Origin: Blattamonas nauphoetae | Lineage: Eukaryota > Preaxostyla > Oxymonadida | DNA: 64,000 nucleotides | Assembly (NCBI GenBank): GCA_033064195.1 | Contig: JARBJD010000310.1 | Span: forward strand, 22,187 to 86,186 | Direction of reading: 5' to 3' | Shown: piece after piece, positions 55,146 to 64,000 of the stretch | How positions within the stretch are numbered: the stretch's first letter is position 1 | How the letters are laid out: each line of letters begins with the position of its first letter | Made by a program: the position numbers and the translations under genes | Notes under the pieces: generated by a model | Databases searched by the model: none | Seen by the model: only the letters and a program-made list of their open reading frames with translations | What the model was told of the DNA's origin: nothing

Positions 55146-57619
55146 ATAACAAATGTACAACAAAGTTGAAGAGAAAAAGTCAGTGTGCATGTGCCATGAA
55201 TCCTAGATTAGTCGAAGATCAACTTGAAGCATTGCTCAGTGGACTTTCAGTCGAAATACAATCTTTATTCGATCGTTTGAGAGCTCATGAAGTTCCAATT
55301 TATGACTACAAGAAATATAGCGAAGGTGCTTCAATCGATAATGCCGGATCCCGAAAGACAGGAACAGCGATAAACATTGCACATGTGGCCAATCTAGCAG
55401 TTGTAGACATTGACATCTTGAATAAGGATGCTGGTGAAGAAGCTAAAACAAAAATCAGACAATCAGTGATTGATGTACTACCTGAGAATGTCGGATTAGT
55501 CGTCACTGGTTCTGGTGGCCTTCACATCTATTGCGATATTGACGGATACAAACTGGAAAAGAATTCAATGGTGAAGGTAAAGAAAACTGAGCAATACGAT
55601 GTGGATTTGTTCGCTTGTGTAGACTCCAATCTGCGCTGGATTGTGCAACCAAAATCAAGAGTGCAAAGGAAGGTTGAAGGCAAGAATAAAATCCATACAT
55701 ATTCAACATTGAATGATTTTCATCAGCTCTTCAAACTGGCATCATTGTCTGATGTATTGTCCAATCTGGGTATTGTATTGAAGGCAAATACATCAGAGAA
55801 GAAGCCATCAGTCAAGCCTCCAAAGTCAGAAAGTCCAAAAGCTCCTGCATTCGATAGTGATTCAATTCAACAGTATTCTTTGAAGCAAGCAGAGCTAATC
55901 AGAAAAGGATTAACAGGACTGACAATCCACAATGATTCTGGCTCTCGTTCACTCGAGGATGAAGTCTCGTTGTTGCCGTTGTTTGCTGGACTCAATTCAT
56001 TGCGACAAATTGATGGATTCACTGACGAGATGCTGGACCAAACGTACCAAGACGTCTATGCTCACAATACATTAACAGAGAATACAAAAATGAATTGGAA
56101 TGCACAAAGAATCAGATACGCATCGAATATTTCGCATCCAGGAGTACTCGTCAAAATCATTCGAATCCACAATGAGAAATTCTACAATGATGAACTCGTT
56201 ATTCCTCTCACGGACTACGATATCTCAGATGTATTTGACAGCATTGATGAATCCGAGGAGGACCAATGCCTTGAACAAAGCAATGATGAATCATTCAATG
56301 ATAAAATTGATCTTCTGTCTTCATTTGACTTCTCTTCAATCAGAAAAAAGGCAACAAAACAAGAATACAAATCGGAGAAAGAAGTTCTGAGAGATCTATT
56401 GAAAGTTCTTCGCTGTGTTGAAGTATCTTTGCTTTGCATTGTGAAGGAATACAGTTCGCTTGATCTTTGCTATCGTGTCAATGTTCAGAAAGAAAGCAGT
56501 GCCCTGAGATTGTTGAAATCAATTAAAGTGACCATACCAAACGAAGATCCGAAGAAAGTGAAAGTGTTCAATTGCCAAAGCTTATTCGAGGACAATCGCA
56601 ATCGTTTCATGGTCAATGGCATTCGATTCATCAGTGACAATCCAGACATGTTCTCACTATTTCAAGGATACAAATATCCATTCGTTGATGAAGTAAACAA
56701 TCAGCTTATTCAACCATTCTTGGATTTCACCAAAGAGATCATCTCCGACAACAATGAGGAATTGTATAGCTTCATCTTGAATTGGATTTCTTTTGTCATT
56801 CAGAATCCAGGTCAGAAGACAGCATCTGTCATCATCATCTTGAAGGGGATGCAAGGAATTGGCAAAAATGTTTGGACCAATGTGCTCTGTGAACTACTGC
56901 GTGGATATTCTGCTCCAAATATAACCGATATTCAGGAACTCTGTGGAACATTCAATACAGTGATTGAGGGAAAGATGCTGATTGTCTGTAATGAACTGAA
57001 GAATGTTGGTGAAGAAAGAATGTCCAATTTTGATGCTCTCAAATCCATTATATCAGATACAAGCTTCAGAGCAAACGAGAAAGGAATTGCCAGACGTGAT
57101 GCCGAGAATGTCGCCAATCTGATCTTCTGTACAAACAACGCATATCCAGTGAAGATTGAAGTCGACGACAGACGTTACTGTGTGTGTAAAGTGTCCAACA
57201 AAAAGAAAGATGATGCTGCATTCTTTCTCAATTTCTGCCTCGTTCTCTCCTGAATTCTACTCACATTTGTTGACCTACTTCAGACAAAGAGACATCTCCA
57301 ACTTCAATCCAAGACAACTACCAAACACTGATGCTAGATGTCTACTCCAAGAAGTGTCCAGATCAGCAATTGAGACTTTGCTTTGCACACATTCACGAAT
57401 TGAGAAAGGAATGCCATGCTCATATGCAGCTGAAATCATGCCTGAATATTACAAAAATTGAAGACATTCCAGATGGATTTACATGAGCATTGTACCAGAA
57501 AGAAAGTCACCATGAATAAAGCAAGAGTGTGGTGCTATGTGATCGATCCAAAATATGCTGAGCTGCTTAGAAGGTCTACTCTTGAATCAGAAATAGATGA
57601 AGAAGACAGTCTTGAATAA
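55146..57619 (+). pseudogene. D5-like primase-SF3 helicase, right TIR copy
   Basis: Near-identical inverted copy of 34,370-36,842 with the same primase signature (VVTGSGGLHIYCD) and helicase motifs (GMQGIGKN, LIVCNE, IFCTNN). In this copy one frame stays open over most of the gene. It is broken, by few changes. The two copies are expected to stay alike because TIRs of such elements are kept similar by replication and recombination. Confidence 0.75.
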
Positions 57620-58329
57620 GCACAGCAATGTAGATATATTTTTGAAGAACTATTGATGATCCACAAGTCCACGTCCACAGGAGCTCAGAAATGGTCTCAA
57701 ATTGATGAATATATGCAAGTTTTTCTCTTTGTTCTGTGACCTGAGTCAAATAACGAAAATTGTTACATCAAAATAAAAGTCCAAATAATTAACATGTAAT
57801 ATAACAGCAATGAGCCAAGTACAAATGCCATTTCAATCTTTCTAACTCGATCGTGGACCTGTGGACCCGTGGACCATCAAAAACTCCAACCAATTATTTT
57901 TCCTGATCCACCTGGGGCACCTAGGGCACCTCATTCCACAAAATGATCATCCATCAATTCTCAACACCTATTCATCTCTCCATCAATGTCCACAAATCAA
58001 TGTCCATACATCGATTATCTCCACCTCATAACAAACACTTGTTACACGTATACCCCCATCAATGTCTCTCAACTATCTCTTACACACTCATGTCACGTAT
58101 TTCAACATCAATGTTTTCCTCATCAATGTTTCCTCATCAATACCTCTCATCAATGCCACTCATCAATGCCTCCTTCACCCTCTCAATCTTTACCTATGCC
58201 CAATCATCCTTATCTCTTCACTTATTTTCCCACACCTATCTTTTCACCAATGCCTAATCACCCTTGCCCATGCCACCTATTTCCCTTCACTTATTCTTAT
58301 CAACTACTCAACCACCATTCTATATCTCT
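57620..58329. other. Outer non-coding part of the right TIR
   Basis: Mirror of 33,646-34,369: GTCCAC module, then the CATCAAT-rich low-complexity end. The ORFs here are repeat-derived and not taken as genes. Confidence 0.6.
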
Positions 58330-58335
58330 GCCATC
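58330..58335. repeat. 6-bp target site duplication of Polinton B (right)
   Basis: GCCATC directly after the terminal CTATATCTCT; identical to 33,640-33,645. Confidence 0.9.
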
Positions 58336-58425
58336 GGCCTGACTCACTCGGGTGACTTGAATCCACAAATCTGGGTTGAATTTGGGGAATATCGGGCCTG
58401 TGATGGAAGTCTTGGTGAGCGATGA
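58330..58425 (+). pseudogene. Host ORF, piece 3' of the Polinton B insertion
   Basis: Continues the frame of 33,544-33,645: after the duplicated codons GCC ATC it reads GLTHSGDLNPQIWVEFGEYR and stops at 58,423-58,425. Together with the left piece, this shows the target was inside an open host frame. Confidence 0.5.
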
Positions 58426-61400
58426 TTGATTGATTCGATGATTTCGTTGGGCGAACACAGGACACGTTCCGCCGAAAACACAAACAATCTTTTCGAGAGT
58501 GTTCGAGAAGAGTACAACGACGAGTTTGGTCTGAATCGGTCTAGAGTCTTTCTGAGTTTCAGTCAATCCCCGATTAAGGGTCTGATCATCATGATGGATC
58601 AAATTGGAAATGTCGTCAGTCGACTTTTCCATCCAAGCCAGCCAGACGTTCCCCTGAATCTTGAGACGATAATTTGCGATTAATTCGCAAGATTCAAGTT
58701 ATGATTGATTCATGTGTTGGAGTTCTTAAACAATCAGACTTTCTTGATTTTGAGGGCCGGCTGACCAATAAAGATCTCTCAGACTTGTCCCGCCTCTTGT
58801 ATCAATCATTTCCGACTCATAAACGAAAGACCAATGACATGTCCCATCTGGAACAATATCTGTTTCTGGTCATCAACATTCTCTCTCTTTGGCCATGTGA
58901 TTTTCAACTCTCAAAATTTTATATCAATTCTACAAAGACCGTCGACTCAAATGACAAAGACACAATTCTCCATGTTATCACGGGCACTCCTGGAATGGGG
59001 AAATCAGCGAGTCGATTCCCGTTCATCACACTGTTGATGAGCTTTGGGACAGAGGTTTGCATTGTTTTTGATTGATTCGGCCATTAAGTCTGTCACAACG
59101 AATAAAGTTGGGGAACAAATCTATGTCTTCAAACGGAAGAAGAAGAAAGTGCGAACAGGAACAACCACAATTTCCATGGATAGTGGCAACAGAACTCTCC
59201 CCAACTGTTATACTCCATCGTACCTATACACGTATGATGTATACTCGCACATGAAACCGGAACCCGTGGAACCGGACGCCAAAAAAGAGAATGAAAAGGC
59301 CTACAATGCACAAGCTGCATCCCTTCCTGTTTGCAAGCCTTTACCAGCCGATTGACGCACCTTGAGATGTCTCTGTCCCAAGTGTGGACCACTTTCCATA
59401 CTTCCTCCGTCTGTTGGTGGACAATCAGACGGAAACCTCGAAGCCCAAAGGACACTCGAGGTGGACATGAATATCCTTCAGGAATCGACCGTCGCGGTTC
59501 ATGGCTTGCACCGGAATCTGTTCTCCCTAATTCACCGATCAAAGAAGAAGAGGAGGACGAAGAAGAGAAAAACATGCAGAAGAGGAGGACGAAGAAGAAG
59601 AACACCGAGAAGAAGAACCCACAATCGGCATCTATGTAGAATGAGACCAGGATTTTGCCGAAAGGTGCAATGATCAAGGAGAATTCAGTTCTGGCGAAAG
59701 GATCGTCTCTTTGCACATTGGCCGTCGTGAACAGACTCGAAAACACAAAGTGGCATGTCGTCGATGAGTTTGTCATATTTTGTTTGATTATTTTCAGTCT
59801 TACATTTTGTGCAGACTCAAAGCTCGAGTCAGATAGCAGCTATGTGCTGTTCACATCACCAAAGGGTTCGAGGTGGAAAATGTCGACCAGAGCGAGAAAA
59901 CGAATGACTGTTTGATTGTGGAGTATGTAGTCCCAAAATACACACCTCAAGAACAAGCAGCGCTTCTCAACACGATTGAGCACGAGCCATCACTTCAGAG
60001 AATGTCAACCAAGCTCTTAAGGAGTCCAACTCTTTCGTTCATTCCACGCTTTGTCTTGAACCCGAAACGCACTAAGAAAGCAATCGCGAAACTCTGGAAA
60101 TCACCCAATGAACTCACCGAAATCGAGCCCAAGCTCCTGTTCTCAGACAAGGTTACAAAATAATACACTTTTCTTGTCCACAATATGACTGTCACAACTG
60201 GCACACCGAGTTTGCAACAGAGTTGGCTCGATGGATCGCCTTGAAATCATTCAATCATGCAACGTACAAGGAGTATATTAAAACCCTCGAGTCGATGTCG
60301 CCTAGCGCAGAGTTCAATCAGCAGAGGGAGCGATTTTTCATGCGTTTGTCTCCGATGCCATTCTGGGAGGGTTTCATCTGACCTCTGCAAAGAAGCGTTT
60401 AACTGCAAAGAAGCCGATTGCGAGCCAATTCCTGCCGGTATCCAACTCCCACAACCCATTGGGGAGTCATTCGTTTTCCCAAGGAAATTCAGAAAGCATG
60501 CGGAAAGCATCTCTGCCCGACATCAAGAAAATTCCTGTTGAGAAACTCAAAAACTTTAAACAAAAGTGGGAAATCCTCTTTCCTCGCCCATGCTCTCTCA
60601 CGATGTGTCGTCGGCAACACTGATAATTGAAGACGATAACGTGACCAAAGACTCTCGAACAATTATTAAGCATGGATATGCACGAAAACAAAACGACGGG
60701 CTCGAAATGAACCAGCAGCCAAGTGCTTCACGTTCTATCTGAAACCGCTGGGTGGAAACAATGCTGGTTTTGACTCAGTGTTGTTATTCTTCAAAGTGCA
60801 CGAACAAGATGGGTTGGAAATCGACGATCTCTGTGTGATGTTCATACAATCCACACTCGCAAAGGAGCACCCAATCAGCGACACTGGAGCCAATTTGATG
60901 TTTCTGTGGCTTGCCCTACTGTGCGCAGTGTATGGGCTCAACCAACAACACATTCATCCTTTCTCTTCTTTGTGAAGCATCCGGCAGTCGAGAAGTTTCG
61001 TTTGAAAGGAGACTACACTGCAGCCTCTTTCATCCCACGAGAGAATGTTTGGGTGATGGATGGTCATGCTCGGAAGCTGAAGGAAGTCACTCTCGCACGT
61101 ACAGGACGATTGATTTTGTCATCTGCAGCTGCTCTTGAACCGAACACCAATCCAGCACACTTCCGATGTTACTTCTGTGATCGCATCTTTACAGAATTCT
61201 TCCCAAGCCATTATTGCCAAAACGTTGCCCAGAAATATGAAGAAGCCCTGGAAACGAACGAACAAGAAATGTTGCCTGAGGACGAAGGGATTTTTCTTGA
61301 ACAATCTTCCCTGACAGGTCGAGAACGAAGGAATGACTTTGATCCCAGCTTTGAATTCAACCTGATATCGACTCGGCCCCTAGATCTGGGTGTCGGTTCT

Positions 61401-61673
61401 AATGAAAAATGGCGTGAACTTAAAGGGATCAAATTAACATATCCTCACCCAAGCAAACCCATCCCAAAATCAAGTGTGAGTCTGGAAGCGTTTGACATGA
61501 TGGATGTCGTGATGGTCGGCGTGAAGAACAGACAGAGTCTCCTGACTGTGCCAGTCGCACTCCAAATGAACAAGAGCAGGCAAAACCCAAATTTGAAGTT
61601 TTCATACTCGCCCGATTCCAAGCGTTTTCACCTACTTCCCACAAAGACCAGACGATTCTCAACCATCTAAGGG
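58426..61673 (+). pseudogene. Fragmented host P-loop NTPase, possibly Crinkler/RHS-like
   Basis: A run of plus-strand ORFs in changing frames. One has a clear Walker A in HVITGTPGMGKSASRFPF. A later one has YVLFTSPKGSRWK, and then VVPKYTPQEQAALLNTI follows. This order (NTPase GTPG.GKS, an LF.SP strand, then a P.(Y/W)T..E motif) resembles the NTPase part of Crinkler and trypanosome RHS proteins, from memory. The last ORF (60,906-61,670) has KHPAVEKFRLKGDYTAASF and a CYFCDRIFTEFFPSHYC pair of CxxC-like motifs. The gene looks degenerate. Identification is tentative. Confidence 0.35.
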
Positions 61674-61679
61674 ATTGTC

Positions 61680-64000
61680 GAGAAGTGTGAAGATGTTGCC
61701 TTCAAAACAAGAAAGTAAAACAGTTGTTCTGAATGAATTCAAAACACAACCAGCCGTCTGCTCATGTCAGTTCGCCTGATTTCTGTGGGGCCCAAAAATG
61801 AGGATTGGATTTGTCGGAAACATGGAAGGTGATGTGTTGTCAATGCGCCCAACACCGTCCTCATGAGAATTTGAGTGCTCTATGGGAAAAGACAGAAATT
61901 CCGCTCGCTCAAATTCATCTTCCAATGAATTTTCCCGAAGCAGACTCTGTTGCTGGGCACAAGACAGATTCTCACCCTTCGAGATTCGAGGGACCTCTCT
62001 TGTTGACACGAAGCGTCGGAAGGACCGCCCGGCCAAGATTGTCGAACTCATCGATAATGGACAGGCATTGACCAAGGCTGATTCAAAACACATTCTCTCT
62101 GATAAAAGAGCGTTGTCATTGCTCCCCGAATCTGACCTCATACTCAAACTCGAATCCCGACTTTGAGATCGTTGGACATGTACGAGCTCCAGTCGTTGGT
62201 ATCCTTCGTGAGTGGAACGCTGACACTCATCCTCAGACATTTTGAGGACGTGCGGATGTCTTCGAGTCTCAGGACGAGTCATCTGATGAATCTGAGGACG
62301 AGTCGTCTAATGAATCTGAGGAGTCGTCTGATGAATCTGAGGAGTCGTCTGATGAATCTGAGGAGTCGTCTGATGAATCTAAAGATGCCACATCAACAGT
62401 TCTCACTGGGGATGGGACAGCGATCACAGATTCCATGGTGTCTCATCAGGTTGAACCTCGACAGCTGAATGAAATGAAAAATGTCTGAAGACAAGTTTGT
62501 CCGTTGCGTCTCGACATTTTGAAACATGTGCTTGAGCATAAACTTCGGAACGAGAACAAATGTCAGTGATGCGGATGTGAAGATAGTGGTGGAAGGAATG
62601 AAACAAATCCGCTGCTGCCTTGTGGTGCCGACGGCACATCATCCCCTTCGTGACTGTTGTGCCAGATGACTGCAAAAACTGGTGAAACGGCTCACTAAGA
62701 AAGACAAAAGCTCAAGCGGAAAGATCGAGAGATCTGCATCACAGTTCTTCTGATCCATGCACCAATCGAAGAGTCTGAAAGAAGCGTCTCATCGCTCTCA
62801 TCAACAAACACTTTCAAGAAACTGATCAACGAACGCTGACCTCACTCATCAACCAGAACAGTCTCAGTCAGAAGGAGTCAACAAATGGAACAATGCACCG
62901 ACTCTGTCTAAAGAGATAGAGACGCTGGATAGTCCTGAAAAGAAAAGGCGCTCGATGAGTTGCCACGTTCTGTTTTGATCGATTACCTTCAGAAGCCGAG
63001 GGAATGCGTGGAGACAAGTCAACAATCCTGCCACTCATCGAACAAGCACAACTTCCGGACAAGGACACCCTTCTTTCTTTGGTTGACGGAAAGCCGAGGT
63101 TCACCTTCAGCCGTCGCAAAGAGATTGCTACATTGTGTTGTCCGACTTTTCCATCCGAATCTGAGGACAGCCTCGTCAAAACGATCGGTGTGTCGAAACT
63201 TGACGAGACAAACAAAAAGATTCTGAAAATTATGTGATGCCCGTGAATCAGCCGATGATGATGAAATCAAGCGCCTGATGAAGTTGATCAAAAGGACAAA
63301 GTCTTGAAACAGAAACCCGAAGATCTGTCGACCTTCCTTGATCGCAGTAAAATCGTGTGCGAATCTGACCGATCACTTGTACGACTATGCTGTTTCGCTC
63401 AACTCTTCAATACAAAGGATGATCTTGACGATCTGTTCAATCTTTACACAAAGATCTTCGGACAAGGAATTAAATGAGTACATCCAAATGGAAATAGAGC
63501 GATTCAGAGAATGTCTGCATGACAAACAGATGCACCTCTTCAAACGCCTCAAAGGAGCTCTCGTGGAAAGATCTGGCGGCTCTTCTTTGTTTTCCGAATG
63601 GAGGCGAATCCACTTCTCTGCCCGGATTGGATGAGCTGTTTCCACCACTCTCCCAAACTGAAACAAATACGACACCATCGTGTTCACAAGACTCCTCTGA
63701 AAGGTCCTAAAGTGTACAATCAGAGAGGAAGGAGACCCCGTCGCCCCAGTTCTACGCTTCAGTGTCACGGTTGATAGAAAGAATTGATGAAGCCAAAACG
63801 CCCGCCCGAAAAGAGCAAAAGGGAGAATTCACTCCACCCATGCCAAGGACGGTCGCCGAAGGAACTCATTGAATCATTCACACCTTCTGACGGAACCAAC
63901 AAAGAATTTCAGTTCAGATAAACAAAATAAGAACATGGTATTCATTTTCGACTCAAACCACTTCATGAGTCATTACACCCAGGTAATCACTCTTTGAAAA
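61680..64000 (+). other. Host sequence with short coding-like fragments
   Basis: Plus-strand open pieces continue in changing frames, for example 63,004-63,237 (STILPLIEQAQLPDKDTLL) and the acidic repeat at 62.3 kb. No family recognised. It is either the tail of the preceding degenerate gene or a second one. Confidence 0.3.
62285..62380 (+). repeat. 21-bp tandem repeat encoding an acidic SSDESEE stretch
   Basis: GATGAATCTGAGGAGTCGTCT recurs about four times; one frame reads SSDESEE repeats. Such acidic tracts are common in eukaryotic nuclear or chaperone-like proteins. Confidence 0.6.

Larger units (their letters stand above)
33646..58329. mobile_element. Polinton/Maverick-type element B (end to end, fossil)
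   Basis: The element is 24,684 bp, begins AGAGATATAG and ends CTATATCTCT, matching the AG...CT rule for Polintons, with a perfect 6-bp target duplication. TIRs of about 5.03 and 4.80 kb enclose a central region with capsid genes, packaging ATPase, polymerase B and integrase. Each TIR carries a primase-helicase gene. The TIRs are almost identical and the duplication is intact, so the insertion is young. The element is nevertheless broken, with about ten or more interruptions over its genes. Some of these may reflect consensus quality, given the homopolymer differences in the nearby host array. Confidence 0.9.
53535..58329 (-). repeat. Polinton B right TIR (about 4.8 kb)
   Basis: This is the inverted copy of 33,646-38,673, starting at AATAAACATCAATC just after the integrase stop. 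It contains its own copy of the primase-helicase, the tRNA-like segment and the GTGCCCCAGG/GTCCAC modules. Confidence 0.9.

Noticed and set aside
33646-58329. An LTR-type retroelement, because of an rve integrase between long repeats
   Set aside because: The long repeats are inverted, not direct. No reverse transcriptase was seen, and polymerase B, capsid and packaging ATPase genes are present.
59331-59673. Overlapping ORFs with poly-E/K and poly-R/K runs
   Set aside because: They derive from a GAAGAAGAG-rich tract read in different frames. At most one is real and none can be chosen.

Overview
The window looks like nuclear DNA of a microbial eukaryote (a protist), not a bacterium. It holds two Polinton/Maverick-type elements, a Mutator-like DNA transposon with 9-bp target duplications, several hairpin MITEs, and host ORFs that look spliced or fragmented. 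The proteins of the 2.94-kb host array remind me of the large families of uncharacterised proteins in the oxymonad Blattamonas. That is a memory-based impression and could not be checked here.

Layout. (1) About 1-17,220: Polinton A, entered part-way. It has the end of one capsid gene and a whole second capsid gene pointing right, a patch of TIR-like repeats (2.6-4.1 kb), then integrase, a protein-primed-type DNA polymerase B, and three small ORFs pointing left. (2) 4,886-9,093: a 4.2-kb Mutator-like element with 0.4-kb TIRs, inserted inside the integrase gene of Polinton A. It carries apparent host gene pieces (Pack-MULE-like). (3) 17,463-31,470: a host tandem array of about 4.8 copies of a 2.94-kb unit, each carrying one copy of an uncharacterised gene and a 0.5-kb hairpin MITE. 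(4) 31,471-33,639: host intergenic DNA with nested MITEs. (5) 33,646-58,329: Polinton B, seen end to end (24,684 bp). It has AG...CT termini, a perfect 6-bp target duplication (GCCATC) and unusually long TIRs of about 5 kb. (6) 58,336-64,000: host DNA with a fragmented P-loop NTPase gene of possible Crinkler/RHS type, whose upstream reading frame is the one Polinton B landed in.

How the parts of Polinton B fit together. The left half reads leftwards and holds the virion block: two homologous capsid proteins in tandem, two small hydrophobic MAPG proteins and other structural-block ORFs. The right half reads rightwards and holds the packaging ATPase, polymerase B with an internal HNH nuclease domain, and an rve integrase. 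The two blocks diverge from a 33-bp shared promoter. A fibre-like protein with an S74 chaperone domain lies next to the left TIR. Each TIR carries a D5-like primase-SF3 helicase, so that gene is present twice. Capsid-block genes share an upstream T-rich box ending in TAAATG. The primase-helicase and a few other sites share a different leader. This suggests early and late classes.

Both Polintons are treated as fossils. B is young by its ends (near-identical TIRs, intact TSD), but many of its genes are interrupted, about ten breaks or more. A has a few breaks plus the transposon insertion. Copies in the host array differ mainly by single-base changes in homopolymer runs, so some apparent frameshifts in the window may be consensus errors rather than biology.
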